Assembly (NCBI GenBank): GCA_021648525.1 | Contig: JAKISP010000015.1 | Coordinates: 1 to 64,000 of the forward strand | Origin: Gammaproteobacteria bacterium | GTDB lineage: Bacteria; Pseudomonadota; Gammaproteobacteria; SZUA-140 | Direction: 5' to 3' | Length of the DNA: 64,000 nt | The notes under the pieces: generated by a model | What the model was told of the DNA's origin: nothing | Databases searched by the model: none | What the model saw: only the letters and a program-made list of their open reading frames with translations | Made by a program: the position numbers and the translations under genes | Shown here: piece by piece, positions 42,949 through 52,518 of the stretch | Layout: every line of letters begins with the position of its first letter | Position numbering within the stretch: the stretch's first letter is position 1

Positions 42949-44799
42949 TCATTTCTCCAACTGCGACACATCCCTGACCGCACCCTTAGAGGCACTGGTG
43001 GTCATCGCTGCATAGGCACGTAATGCCGCACTCACATAACGTTCACGATTCACAGGCTTCCACCCAGCAGTGCCCCTGGCATCCATCGCAACACGACGTG
43101 CCGTCAGCTCATCATCAGAGATCGCGACGTTAATGGTACGATTGGGGATATCGATTTCGATCACATCGCCCTCTTCCACCAGGCCTATCGCGCCACCTTC
43201 CGCCGCTTCTGGTGAGGCGTGCCCGATTGACAGCCCGGAGGTGCCACCAGAAAAACGCCCATCAGTCACTAGCGCGCACGCTTTACCTAAACCTTTCGAT
43301 TTCAGATAGCTGGTCGGATAGAGCATCTCCTGCATACCCGGCCCGCCACGCGGCCCTTCGTAACGAATGATCACCACATCGCCTTTAACCACTTTGTCAT
43401 CGAGGATCGCAGCAACGGCATCATCCTGACTTTCAAAGAGACGCGCGCGTCCATTGAAGGTCAGGTTGTCATCATCAACACCCGCGGTCTTCACCACGCA
43501 GCCTTCCAGCGCAATGTTACCGTACAGCACGGCAAGGCCACCTTCACTGCTATAGGCATGTTCCATGCTACGGATACAGCCCCGTTCTCGATCAAGGTCG
43601 AGCTCGTCCCAACGCTTATCCTGACTAAAGGCCTGCTGCGTCGGCACATTACCGGGCGCGGCCTTAAAGAAGTTATGCAGTTGCGGTGCATCAGACGTCG
43701 TAATATCCCATTTTTCCAACGCGGCAGAAAGTGTCGCCGCATGCACGAGTGGCACGTCTCGATGCAATAGGCCACCGCGATCAAGTTCCGCCAGCGTTGC
43801 CATCACACCACCCGCACGGTGGAAGTCTTCCATGTGATAAAGCTGCGTGCTCGGTGCAAGTTTGCACAGCTGAGGTACTTTGCGCGAGAGGCGATCAATG
43901 TCATCCACGGTAAAGTCGACGCCCGCTTCCTGCGCCGCGGCCAGTAGATGCAAGATGGTATTGGTCGAGCCACCCATTGCAATATCAAGGCACATCGCAT
44001 TTTCAAATGCCGCTTTGGTCGCAATGCTGCGTGGTAAAACAGATTCGTCTTCTTCCTCGTAATAACGTTTGGCAAGGCTGACCACTAGTCTACCCGCACT
44101 CAAAAACAGCGCCTCACGATCGGCATGGGTCGCCAGCATCGAGCCGTTACCCGGCAGCGATAGACCGAGCGCTTCTGTCAGACAGTTCATTGAATTGGCG
44201 GTAAACATACCAGAACAGGAACCACAGGTTGGGCAGGCCGAACGCTCCATCGTCATCACATCGTCATCGGAAACATTTTCATCTGCTGCGGAAACCATCG
44301 CATCGACCAGATCAAGGTGCACCACTTTTCCCTGGATCACTGCCTTACCCGATTCCATTGGCCCGCCGGAGACAAAAACCACCGGAATATTCAGTCGCAG
44401 CGCGGCGTTCAACATCCCGGGGGTGATCTTGTCGCAGTTAGAGATGCAGACCAGTGCGTCCGCACAATGGGCATTGACCATGTACTCAACCGAATCTGAG
44501 ATCAGCTCGCGTGAAGGCAGCGAATAGAGCATGCCGCTGTGCCCCATCGCAATGCCATCATCGATCGCAATGGTGTTGAATTCCTTCGCCACACCACCCG
44601 CCTTTTCGATTTCACGCGCCACCAACTGGCCCATGTCTTTTAGATGGACATGGCCCGGCACAAACTGGGTAAATGAATTAGCGACCGCGATGATCGGCTT
44701 GCCAAAATCGTCATCTTTCATACCAGTGGCACGCCACAGCGAGCGAGCACCCGCCATGTTGCGGCCATGAGTGGAGGTGCGGGAACGATAGTCGGGCAT
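42949..44799 (-). CDS. ilvD: Dihydroxy-acid dehydratase
   Basis: The 616-residue enzyme dehydrates 2,3-dihydroxy-isovalerate or -methylvalerate in branched-chain amino-acid synthesis. Visible motifs include '[20 protein letters not shown]' near residue 120, '[17 protein letters not shown]' near 193 with the iron-sulfur cysteines, and '[20 protein letters not shown]' near 510. It stands alone upstream of the urease operon, separated by about 165 bases with hairpins. Confidence 0.98.
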   Translation of the reverse strand: MPDYRSRTSTHGRNMAGARSLWRATGMKDDDFGKPIIAVANSFTQFVPGHVHLKDMGQLVAREIEKAGGVAKEFNTIAIDDGIAMGHSGMLYSLPSRELISDSVEYMVNAHCADALVCISNCDKITPGMLNAALRLNIPVVFVSGGPMESGKAVIQGKVVHLDLVDAMVSAADENVSDDDVMTMERSACPTCGSCSGMFTANSMNCLTEALGLSLPGNGSMLATHADREALFLSAGRLVVSLAKRYYEEEDESVLPRSIATKAAFENAMCLDIAMGGSTNTILHLLAAAQEAGVDFTVDDIDRLSRKVPQLCKLAPSTQLYHMEDFHRAGGVMATLAELDRGGLLHRDVPLVHAATLSAALEKWDITTSDAPQLHNFFKAAPGNVPTQQAFSQDKRWDELDLDRERGCIRSMEHAYSSEGGLAVLYGNIALEGCVVKTAGVDDDNLTFNGRARLFESQDDAVAAILDDKVVKGDVVIIRYEGPRGGPGMQEMLYPTSYLKSKGLGKACALVTDGRFSGGTSGLSIGHASPEAAEGGAIGLVEEGDVIEIDIPNRTINVAISDDELTARRVAMDARGTAGWKPVNRERYVSAALRAYAAMTTSASKGAVRDVSQLEK

Positions 44800-44828
44800 G
44801 GAAAACCTCTAGAGTCTGTTGACGTTTA

Positions 44829-44975
44829 ATGCTCAGCAACGAGCACTGGGTGAAGCTGCGTACCATCATGCGTGAGGAAAATCGCTATGACAAGCCAAAA
44901 TTTCGGCTGATGGTTGAAGGCATCTTCTATCGATTACGTGATGAATGCCCCTGGCGAAATTTACCCTTGAATTAA
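44829..44975 (+). pseudogene. IS5-type transposase N-terminal remnant
   Basis: The 48-codon frame reads 'MLSNEHWVKLRTIMREENRY' then 'LMVEGIFYRLRDECPWRNLP' and stops. This is the start of IS5 (IS427-group) transposases; the catalytic domain is gone. The sequence before it, CTAGAGTCTGTTGACG, resembles an IS427-type end next to a CTAG target. The rest of the gap to 45267 holds no gene I can support, only the presumed promoter of the downstream sensor kinase. Confidence 0.7.
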
Positions 44976-45267
44976 ACTGCCGACTACCAGCCCCCAACTC
45001 ATCCCTATCACCATCCTGGTTATCATAGTCATTTTATTTTCGAGCTATCTCCTTCAGGTAATGACAGCGTTTTTTTACCACTTTTTACCCCAATAAAAAC
45101 CAAGCATGAAAAACACCAATAGTACCTTTAATCAACTTTAGAAATTTATTTATTGCGGCCATGGACGTTAGTCCATCAGCATAAAGTTGACGCGATGCGG
45201 GGTTCGACTGTGTTAATCTTAAGCGCACCTCTATATAATTTTACGATTTTATCGCTAGAGAAATACG

Positions 45268-47013
45268 ATGCACGACCTTTTGTTTGTAGAGCACATCATC
45301 CCCTTGCTACAGCATGTACTGGTCTTTCTCGGTCTCGCTTATCTATTTACTAAAACGCCTGTATTTACCGCGCTGGTGAATAATTCACTGACACTACCAG
45401 ACAAGGCGATTATCTATCTGGTTTTTTCCGGGTTTTGTATCCTTGGGACTTCCCTGAGCGAGCTTTCGGTTCAATCCGAAGATGCCATCGCCAACACCCG
45501 CGCCATTGGCGCAATACTGGGCGGTTTATTGGGTGGCCCGGTGGTGGGATTTTTTGTCGGCCTAACCGGCGGGCTTTATCGTGTCTGGAGCATGACGGGC
45601 ATTGACGATCCCATTATCTACATCGACCTCGCCTGTGCAACGGCCACCACCTATGAGGGACTCGCCGCCGGTCTTGTTCATTATTACCTTACCCGTAAAG
45701 GAAAAACTGAAGCGCTCTTTTCCCCGCGTTTTATCTGGTTAGTCGCCTTAGCGATTGGCCTGGGGCAGGCAGTGATCTTTCTCCTGTTTGGCTGGGCGGC
45801 TGATGACATTGAATCCGCCTGGCAGCTTCAAAAAGAAGTTGGCTTGCCCATGTTGCTGGCCAATCCCGCCGGAGTTGCTCTGATTATGTATATGATTCGG
45901 GAGCAGAAGCGTGTCTGCGATGAACTCAGCAGCCACTCTACTGCCTGGCGCATTGCCAACAAAACAGCCGGAATTATGCTGACCCGCTTTAGCCAGGAGT
46001 CCAGCCAGAAAATTGCTGAGATTATTCATCAAGAAACCCGCGTAGGCGCTGTCGCCATTACCGACAGAGAAAGGCTGCTGGCTTTTACCGGCGAAGGCGA
46101 AGCACACCACCAACCGGGTTCGCTCATCTCGTCACAGGAAACACTCAAAGCAATTGATAAAAACCGTGTGATCTTTATTGACGGGGTGAAAAAAAGATAT
46201 CAGTGCAGAATTGACCCCGCCTGCAAGCTGGGGTCGGCGCTCATCATCCCCTTAAGCGACGAAGCCAACAATGAAGTCATGGGCACGATCAAGCTCTACG
46301 ACACAAAACAAAAAGTATTTCGTACCATCAATAAAACATTGGGGAAGCGCGTTGCCCAACTGCTGTCCAGCAGGATTTTGACCGGGCGCTATGAACACCA
46401 GCGAGAGCTGCGCATTGAAGATCAATACAAATTACTCACCGCCCAGGTTAACCCGCATTTTCTCTACAATGCCCTCACCACCATCAGCCATATCACCGCC
46501 AACCAACCAGAGCGGGCGCAGGACCTGCTACACCATTTGTCTGATTTTTTCAGAAAGAGCCTGGAAAACGGCCGCGATATTACAACGCTAAGAGAAGAAC
46601 TAAAGCACGTTGAGTCTTATCTCAAAATAGAAGAGGCTCGATTTGAAGACCGGCTGCACGTTCGTTTTGATATCCCAGACGCTATTTTGAACCAGGAACT
46701 CCCCGTCTTTACGCTACAACCCATCGTTGAAAATGCGATTAAACACGGCGTCAGTGAGTTGCTCGGGGTGGGCATAGTTAAAATTAGTGGTGTGGTTAGC
46801 AACGGCGATTTAGTCTTAACTATTGAAGACAATGCGGGGCTATATGTGGATAAAATCCACAGTGGCATAGGACTGAAGATAGATGAACGCATCAAAATGC
46901 GTTACGGTCAGCGCTATGGCGTTTCGATGATGTGTGAGCCGAATCAATGGACCCGAGTATTGATTCGACTGCCACATCATGAGGGACAAACATCAAAAAT
47001 CCTTTCCTTTTAG
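45268..47013 (+). CDS. LytS/BtsS-type sensor histidine kinase
   Basis: The 581-residue protein has a 5TM-LYT membrane domain (about residues 10-195, with 'NTRAIGAILGGLLGGPVVGF'), a GAF-like middle domain, then a His-kinase domain with 'QVNPHFLYNALTTISHI' (phosphoacceptor His near residue 397) and an ATPase domain with 'QPIVENAIKHGV'. Its likely partner is the LytTR response regulator at 47988, although a convergent gene is inserted between them. BtsS-like kinases sense small carboxylates; the ligand here is unknown. The transporter gene at 49442 is a possible target. Confidence 0.9.
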   Translation: MHDLLFVEHIIPLLQHVLVFLGLAYLFTKTPVFTALVNNSLTLPDKAIIYLVFSGFCILGTSLSELSVQSEDAIANTRAIGAILGGLLGGPVVGFFVGLTGGLYRVWSMTGIDDPIIYIDLACATATTYEGLAAGLVHYYLTRKGKTEALFSPRFIWLVALAIGLGQAVIFLLFGWAADDIESAWQLQKEVGLPMLLANPAGVALIMYMIREQKRVCDELSSHSTAWRIANKTAGIMLTRFSQESSQKIAEIIHQETRVGAVAITDRERLLAFTGEGEAHHQPGSLISSQETLKAIDKNRVIFIDGVKKRYQCRIDPACKLGSALIIPLSDEANNEVMGTIKLYDTKQKVFRTINKTLGKRVAQLLSSRILTGRYEHQRELRIEDQYKLLTAQVNPHFLYNALTTISHITANQPERAQDLLHHLSDFFRKSLENGRDITTLREELKHVESYLKIEEARFEDRLHVRFDIPDAILNQELPVFTLQPIVENAIKHGVSELLGVGIVKISGVVSNGDLVLTIEDNAGLYVDKIHSGIGLKIDERIKMRYGQRYGVSMMCEPNQWTRVLIRLPHHEGQTSKILSF

Positions 47014-47025
47014 ATTACCTGTAAA

Positions 47026-47775
47026 CTATCCTCCACATCCTCCACATCCTCCACATCCTCCACATCCTCCACATCCGCCGCAACCCGTAGCGTCACTTTT
47101 TGAACTGCGTGAGGTATATGCAAGAAGTCCTTTAGGGGGTTCAAACATCCATTCAAGCACCCGAATAATCATGTATGTTCCTGCAAAAAGCATCCAGTAA
47201 TTACTGCTTTGTATAACTAATGAACGGTCGAGGTCTTGCACAATGGTTATAGCCAACACAATAATTGACACTATAAATACAGGGTTTTTATAAGGTTTCT
47301 TTCTTATGCAAAAATCATTTCTATTTACCCTGACAAATCTTCCTGCGTCCTGAAATCTACCGCCAACATTTGGCCAGATATCTGTTGGTGGGCGCTCGCC
47401 AAACGTACCCAGGTATCTTTCTAGCGTGTATTGATATTGCTTCTCAAACCTTGATAACTCAGTAACCCCTCCTTTTGTTGGCAAATGGTGTAGTTGAATG
47501 CCCAACACGTTTTTGCAGAGATCTGACCAATAAGATGTTGTATACAGCAAATGAAGGTGCCACACCTGGTCTACTTCGTCAGAAGGCGTGACCTCTTGCT
47601 CTGATATCACTGCAAGATACAAAAACTTTTTATACTCATCAATACACCTGTCAGCGTATTCCCGGCTCCACAAATCCTCACGTAGGAGTCTTTCGCTAAA
47701 TGGAAGATCATCATATTCTGAGCCAATCTGAAATTCCATTATTTTGTCATAAAGTGAACTTTTTATATCACTCAT
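47026..47775 (-). CDS. Glycine-rich-domain (GRDP-like) membrane protein with Cys-Gly-Gly tail
   Basis: The 249-residue protein has a helical glycine-rich-domain-like region with 'EVDQVWHLHLLYTTSYWSDL' and 'GERPPTDIWPNVGGRFQDAG', then two transmembrane segments near residues 160-180 and 190-205, and ends in six Cys-Gly-Gly units. The tail is encoded by five perfect copies of a 9-bp repeat (47030-47074). AAGGAG lies 8 bases before ATG 47775. The gene is convergent with lytS (12 bases between stops) and divergent from the response regulator. Its function is unknown; the tail could bind metal. Confidence 0.72.
   Translation of the reverse strand: MSDIKSSLYDKIMEFQIGSEYDDLPFSERLLREDLWSREYADRCIDEYKKFLYLAVISEQEVTPSDEVDQVWHLHLLYTTSYWSDLCKNVLGIQLHHLPTKGGVTELSRFEKQYQYTLERYLGTFGERPPTDIWPNVGGRFQDAGRFVRVNRNDFCIRKKPYKNPVFIVSIIVLAITIVQDLDRSLVIQSSNYWMLFAGTYMIIRVLEWMFEPPKGLLAYTSRSSKSDATGCGGCGGCGGCGGCGGCGG
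47030..47074. repeat. Five tandem 9-bp repeats (CCTCCACAT)
   Basis: The unit CCTCCACAT occurs five times without a mismatch, followed by a degenerate copy. On the minus strand each unit encodes one Cys-Gly-Gly step of the GRDP-like protein. Such repeats change length by slippage without frameshift. Confidence 0.9.
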
Positions 47776-47987
47776 TTTAGAATCTCCTTTGTGGGTTAAT
47801 CTGTACTCAAGGAATAAAAAATAACGCGCCATGAGCTTATAGAAAAGGAGATATGACCTGAGCAGTTTATATAGGTTCCAGGAGGCGTGGATATGCTTCC
47901 GAGTGGTTTCCTGTTTCTTGATTAGCACAGCTAACAATCGTCATTATGTTAGTCTGGTGAATAAATATGCTTCACTGGAAACTGGAA

Positions 47988-48701
47988 ATGATCAACACCC
48001 TCATTATTGATGACGAACCCCACGCCCGTGACGATCTCGAAAACAAGATCAACACAGACCCCGCCTTCAATATCATCGGCAAATGCACTAATGCTTTCGA
48101 TGCGATCAGGGAGATCAATAGCAAGCGTCCTGATGTCATCTTTCTCGATATCAAAATGCCCAGAATATCGGGCATCGAAATGCTTAGCATGCTGGATAAA
48201 AGCGACATACCGCGGATTGTTTTTGTTACCGCTTATGGCGAACACGCTATTGAGGCATTTGAAAAGAATGCGATCGATTTTTTATTAAAACCTGTCAAAG
48301 CGGATCGCCTGCAAGTGACGCTGGAACGGCTCAAGGAGGATTGCCAACCACAAGTGGGCGTGATAGAAAGTTTGTCGACGCAAATGCAGTTTATCCCCTG
48401 TTACAAAGGCAATTGTGACTACCTGATCAACATCAAAGATATCTGCCGCGCCTTCACCAGCCCGACCACCGGCACCCATATTGTTACCCAAAAAGAGAGC
48501 CAGGAGTTTCACTCCAGCCTCTCTTTAAAAGTATTGGAAGAGAACACGTCGCTCACGCGTTGTCACCGTCAACACTTAATCAATCCAGAAACGATAAAGT
48601 ACATCGAGAAGATGGAAAACGGACTGGGGAAGATCCACACTGACGGCGGCGACACCCTTCCTGTCAGCCGCAATTATATGAAAGCGTTATGTTCAAAATA
48701 A
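47988..48701 (+). CDS. LytTR-family response regulator
   Basis: The 237-residue protein has a receiver domain with 'LIIDDEPHARDDL' (acidic pair 8-9), phosphorylation Asp54 in 'FLDIKMPRISGIEM' and Lys in 'AIDFLLKPVKADRL', then a LytTR DNA-binding domain ('LTRCHRQHLINPETIKYIEK'). It is the natural partner of the LytS-like kinase upstream. ATG 47988 fits family N-termini; ATG 47967 is an alternative. It probably activates a nearby transporter gene, as BtsR and YpdB do. Confidence 0.9.
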   Translation: MINTLIIDDEPHARDDLENKINTDPAFNIIGKCTNAFDAIREINSKRPDVIFLDIKMPRISGIEMLSMLDKSDIPRIVFVTAYGEHAIEAFEKNAIDFLLKPVKADRLQVTLERLKEDCQPQVGVIESLSTQMQFIPCYKGNCDYLINIKDICRAFTSPTTGTHIVTQKESQEFHSSLSLKVLEENTSLTRCHRQHLINPETIKYIEKMENGLGKIHTDGGDTLPVSRNYMKALCSK

Positions 48702-48753
48702 GCCTTGATATTCCGTACGCTTAGTCGCACGCTTTATCAAGGAGGTATTCACC

Positions 48754-48996
48754 ATGACCATATTGAATGTAACAGAGGCTCGCTCCAGGCTTTATAGCCT
48801 GATTGACGAAACAACAGAGACCCACCAACCTATTGTCATTACAGGGAAAAGAGGGAATGCTGTGCTTGTTTCCGAGGACGACTGGAATGCAATCGCAGAA
48901 ACGCTACATTTATTATCAGTACCCGGAATGCGGGAGTCAATCAAAGAGAGCATGAGTCAAAAGTTATCTGAATGCGCTAAGGAACCTGATTGGTGA
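48754..48996 (+). CDS. YefM/Phd-type antitoxin
   Basis: The 80-residue protein starts 'MTILNVTEARSRLYSLIDET' and contains 'PIVITGKRGNAVLVSEDDWN', the Phd/YefM fold that binds operator DNA and caps the toxin. AAGGAGG lies 9 bases before the ATG. Its stop overlaps the start of a YoeB/Txe toxin gene (GTGA), but that toxin is frameshifted here, leaving the antitoxin orphaned. Confidence 0.9.
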   Translation: MTILNVTEARSRLYSLIDETTETHQPIVITGKRGNAVLVSEDDWNAIAETLHLLSVPGMRESIKESMSQKLSECAKEPDW

Positions 48997-49256
48997 GCTG
49001 GGCGTTAGTGTATACAAAACAGGCCAAAAAAGACGCTAAGAAAATTGCTGCATCTGGGTTGAAACAGAAGGTTAAGTTGTTACTGGAATTGCTAGAAGAA
49101 AACCCTTACCAAAAACCACCGCCTTATGAAAAGTTAGTGAGTTGATTTGTCTGGTTCATATTCACGCAGAATAAATATTCAACATAGATTGGTTTTCAAG
49201 TTTACGCAGAAGAGCGTATTATTAAAGTTATTCGAATGTGGACACACTATGAATAG
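48993..49256 (+). pseudogene. YoeB/Txe-type toxin disrupted by two frameshifts
   Basis: The frame begins 'VSWALVYTKQAKKDAKKIAA' and runs to 'PPPYEKLVS', where a TGA at 49143-49145 ends it. In the +1 frame the expected continuation 'DLSGSYSRRINIQHRLVF' follows, and then the original frame resumes with 'VYAEERIIKVIRMWTHYE' before TAG. One extra base near 49143 and one missing base near 49193 explain this. The intact protein would be an mRNA interferase; this copy is inactive. Confidence 0.88.
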
Positions 49257-49410
49257 AATTGAACATAGCAAAACGCTTCAATACGGACAGACCTCCGCGT
49301 TGTTTGGCGCGATTAGCTAACCACTTATCCGCGGATAATCCCCGCTCACATCACCATAGAGCCAGTCGGCCAACACCACGCGACAGCGCCTTGTAGAAGG
49401 CGGTAAGTTT

Positions 49411-49438
49411 GAGTCTCAGCATTCACGCATAGAGACTC
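49411..49438 (+). promoter_or_regulatory. Hairpin over the ribosome site of the Nramp-like gene
   Basis: GAGTCTC (49411-49417) pairs with GAGACTC (49432-49438), ending 3 bases before the ATG at 49442. The second arm contains the only GAG-type ribosome site, so the fold could limit translation. Confidence 0.35.
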
Positions 49439-49441
49439 GAT

Positions 49442-50740
49442 ATGATCACAACACTCCGAAATACCATGAGCAATCTAGGGCCAGGGCTGCTCTACGCAGG
49501 CGCGGCAGTGGGGGTATCTCATCTGGTTATGTCCACCAAAGCCGGGGCCAGTTATGAATTTTTATTCCTGCTGCTGATTCCACTAATTCACCTGATTAAA
49601 TACCCGTTTTATAAATTCGGCCCCCAGTACACCGCATTAACCGGGCGCAATATTCTGCACGGTTATCATGCGCTAGGAAAATGGGCGCTGGGAATCTATA
49701 TCGTGATGACGGTGCTCTCCATGTGCCTGATCCAGGCGGCGGTCACTATCGTTACCAGCTCTATCGCGATTCATTTTTTTGGCTTGAATTTTCCAGCAGA
49801 ATATATGCCTCACATACCGGCAATTCTGGTGCTTATTGCTGCGGCCACTATTTTATATGTGGGGCAGTACAGTTTGCTGGATAAGATGATGAAAGCGATT
49901 ATCATCATTCTCACACTCACGACTATCGCCGCTTTGATCATGGTATTGCTCACCCACCAGGAGAGCAGCGAGGCCAGTGTTTCACCGCTGTTCAGTCTCT
50001 ACGAATATGCCGACATCATCTTTCTCGCCGCCTTTCTCGGCTGGATGCCTGCACCGATGGATGTCAGTGTTTGGCACTCGGTCTGGTCGGAAGAGAACAA
50101 CCGCAAAAACGGCCAACGGCTCTCACTGCCAAAGGCGATGCTCGATTTTAGAATTGGTTTTTTTGGCACGGCGCTACTGGCGATGGCTTTCCTGTCGCTG
50201 GGGGCAATGGTAATGTTCGACAGCGGCGAAGCCCCGTCAGAAAAAGGCGCAGTTTTTGCCGCTCAGTTGATCGATATGTACACCCATTCACTAGGCGACT
50301 GGGCCTACCCACTGATTGGCATCGCGGCCCTGGCCACCATGTTCAGCACCACCCTCACTTGCCTGGACGCCTATCCCAGAACGCTGGAAGAGAGCTATTT
50401 CATCTGGAAAGGCCAGGGAGAATACGCCTCACGTCAGGGCACAACAAAAACAATGTACCGCATCATTTTAGCAGCCGCAGTACTGGGCACCATCACCATA
50501 TTTCTGATTATCAAAAATATTTCCGGCGCGATGGGGCTGGTTGTCACCATCGCTACTGTGGTCGCTTTCATCTCTGCGCCAATAATTGCTTACATCAACT
50601 ATCGGGTTATCTGCGGTGACACCATCAATAAAGAGGATAGGCCTGGAAAAATGATGGTGCTTTGGAGCAAAACAGGTATCGCTATTATGACTCTGTTTAG
50701 CCTTGCTTACCTGGTGCTCATTGTTATCCGTTATTCCTGA
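49442..50740 (+). CDS. Divergent Nramp-family transporter
   Basis: The 432-residue protein has about eleven transmembrane segments and the Nramp layout, starting 'NLGPGLLYAGAAVGVSHLVM'. The canonical metal-binding DPGN of helix 1 is replaced by VGVSH, and the MPH motif of helix 6 by 'GWMPAPMDVSVW'. Thus the residues that bind manganese or iron in classic Nramp proteins are missing, and the substrate may differ. It lies downstream of the LytS/LytTR pair and an antitoxin gene; a regulatory link is only suggested by position. Confidence 0.8.
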   Translation: MITTLRNTMSNLGPGLLYAGAAVGVSHLVMSTKAGASYEFLFLLLIPLIHLIKYPFYKFGPQYTALTGRNILHGYHALGKWALGIYIVMTVLSMCLIQAAVTIVTSSIAIHFFGLNFPAEYMPHIPAILVLIAAATILYVGQYSLLDKMMKAIIIILTLTTIAALIMVLLTHQESSEASVSPLFSLYEYADIIFLAAFLGWMPAPMDVSVWHSVWSEENNRKNGQRLSLPKAMLDFRIGFFGTALLAMAFLSLGAMVMFDSGEAPSEKGAVFAAQLIDMYTHSLGDWAYPLIGIAALATMFSTTLTCLDAYPRTLEESYFIWKGQGEYASRQGTTKTMYRIILAAAVLGTITIFLIIKNISGAMGLVVTIATVVAFISAPIIAYINYRVICGDTINKEDRPGKMMVLWSKTGIAIMTLFSLAYLVLIVIRYS

Positions 50741-50788
50741 ATTATATAAAAAATAGTTCAATTCACTTAGCTTTAAATGGAGAAAATC

Positions 50789-51388
50789 ATGCGTTTTTCA
50801 TATCTAAAAAAATTGTTGATCATATTATTAATGCTGGCAGGGATGATTAATAGCTCGGCAGCAAGTGAGAATCAAGACTATGTTGGTATTCAATACAGTT
50901 TGGTTGACTATGAAAATACAAGACTGGGCACACCCCTTACACACAAACCGACAGTATTGGTTACACGTATGGGGCGTTTTATAAATCATCATTTTGCGGT
51001 AGAGGCTCGCATGGGTGTTGGATTGTCAGATGACAAGATCACTGTCAGTATCCCTGGTTACCGTAACTACGACACCTCGATTAAATTGGGTGTCGAGAGT
51101 CTTTTTGGTTTTTACGCACTGGGTAATTTTCCTGTCACGAGCCGTTTTGATATTTATGGATTGGTAGGCTATACAAGTATCGATGCTACTGTTACTGCCA
51201 GTGTGACGACTAGTTCAGGTAGTGCAAGTGCGACGGCGAGTGGTACTGAAAGCGGTTTCTCTTATGGCATGGGAACACGTATTGGCATTAACGATGAGCT
51301 CTCTTTCAATTTTGAATATATAAATTATTTTGACGAAGATGAACTTGTCATCGAATCAATCAATGCAGGTTTTTTGTTCAATTATTGA
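50789..51388 (+). CDS. Outer-membrane beta-barrel (porin-family) protein
   Basis: The 199-residue protein has a signal peptide ('LLIILLMLAGMINSSAAS') and then alternating strands such as 'YVGIQYSLVDYENT', 'RMGRFINHHFAVEARMGVGL' and 'FDIYGLVGYTSIDATVTASV', ending in 'INAGFLFNY' with a terminal aromatic residue. This is the small OmpW/OprF-like barrel type. ATG 50789 has GGAG 6 bases upstream. It follows the Nramp-like gene by 48 bases and may be co-transcribed with it. Confidence 0.78.
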   Translation: MRFSYLKKLLIILLMLAGMINSSAASENQDYVGIQYSLVDYENTRLGTPLTHKPTVLVTRMGRFINHHFAVEARMGVGLSDDKITVSIPGYRNYDTSIKLGVESLFGFYALGNFPVTSRFDIYGLVGYTSIDATVTASVTTSSGSASATASGTESGFSYGMGTRIGINDELSFNFEYINYFDEDELVIESINAGFLFNY

Positions 51389-51460
51389 TTTCAGGGCGCC
51401 TCGATTAATCCGAAGGGACCTTATACAACATTCAGGCCTCAAGAATGACTCAGACCAGGA

Positions 51461-51481
51461 TGTGGCCGCAAGGGGGCCACA
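51461..51481. repeat. 7-bp stem hairpin upstream of ttcA
   Basis: TGTGGCC-GCAAGGG-GGCCACA is a perfect stem with a 7-base loop. It lies 73 bases after the barrel gene stop and about 95 bases before ttcA; without a T-run it could be a weak terminator or leader structure. Confidence 0.4.
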
Positions 51482-51576
51482 CCTCGTCGCGCGATGCAGG
51501 TGGGCACGGCAACTTGGGCACGGCGGCAGAAATAGCGTAACATCCCCCTTTATTAAAGAAGCACCGAAGGCGACAC

Positions 51577-52416
51577 ATGGCAATGGCCACCTCCAGGTTA
51601 GAAAAAAAGCTGCTGCACTACACCGGCAAAGCGATCTCAGACTACAACATGATCCAGCGCGGTGACCGCGTGATGCTATGCCTCTCTGGCGGCAAAGACT
51701 CCTTCACGCTGTTAACCCTGCTCAATAAGCTGCGCATCCGCTCACGCAATAAATTCGAGCTATTTTCCTATACCCTCGATCAATCTCAACCGGGCTGGGA
51801 CGACAGTGGTCTGCGCGAATGGCTCGCGGCACAGAAGATCCCTCACTTTATCGAGACGAGGGACACTTACTCGATCGTGATCGACAAGGTACAGGAGGGA
51901 AAAAACTACTGTTCAATGTGTTCGCGCCTGCGTCGTGGCAATATCTATCGCTACGCGGGTGACAACGGCTTTAACAAGATTGCGCTTGGCCACCATCGTG
52001 ATGACCTGATCGAAAGCACCCTGATGTCGATGCTTTATAGCGGCGAGATTCGTTCAATGCCACCTAAACTGCTCACCGACAGCAAACGCCACATCGTGAT
52101 CCGCCCGATGGCATTCTGCCAGGAGAAAGATATCGCCGCCTATGCCGAAGAGCAACAGTACCCGATCATCCCGTGTAATCTATGTGGTTCACAAAAGAAT
52201 ATGACGCGCGCTAAAGTCAAACAGTTGATCAGTGATCTCGCGGCCGATAATCCAAAGGTACCAAGTAATATATTGAATTCGCTGGGCAATGTGCAACTGA
52301 CGCAAATGCTGGATAGTCGCCATCAGGACTTTATTAACCTTGAGTCGCAGATGATTCGGGGCAATAACGGTGACAGCAACGATACGGATGCTGCGCCACA
52401 ACAGCAGGTCGGGTAG
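51577..52416 (+). CDS. ttcA: tRNA 2-thiocytidine biosynthesis protein TtcA
   Basis: The 279-residue ATPase has PP-loop '[15 protein letters not shown]' near residue 38 and two cysteine pairs, '[10 protein letters not shown]' near 110 and '[10 protein letters not shown]' near 203, that bind the iron-sulfur cluster. It thiolates cytidine 32 of several tRNAs. The ATG at 51577 has AAGG upstream; a second ATG lies two codons later. It stands upstream of argA, separated by a hairpin. Confidence 0.96.
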   Translation: MAMATSRLEKKLLHYTGKAISDYNMIQRGDRVMLCLSGGKDSFTLLTLLNKLRIRSRNKFELFSYTLDQSQPGWDDSGLREWLAAQKIPHFIETRDTYSIVIDKVQEGKNYCSMCSRLRRGNIYRYAGDNGFNKIALGHHRDDLIESTLMSMLYSGEIRSMPPKLLTDSKRHIVIRPMAFCQEKDIAAYAEEQQYPIIPCNLCGSQKNMTRAKVKQLISDLAADNPKVPSNILNSLGNVQLTQMLDSRHQDFINLESQMIRGNNGDSNDTDAAPQQQVG

Positions 52417-52462
52417 AATCAACAACCACTGGACTTTAAAAGCCCCTGGAATAATTTAACCC

Positions 52463-52484
52463 CGTCATTCCTGACGGAATGACG
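52463..52484. repeat. 9-bp stem hairpin between ttcA and argA
   Basis: CGTCATTCC-TGAC-GGAATGACG is a perfect stem-loop 46 bases after the ttcA stop. It resembles dispersed REP-like units and may also stop the ttcA transcript, though only a short A-rich stretch follows. Confidence 0.5.
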
Positions 52485-52518
52485 AACAAATAAAATAGTA
52501 GTGCAAGTGGAGCACCAC

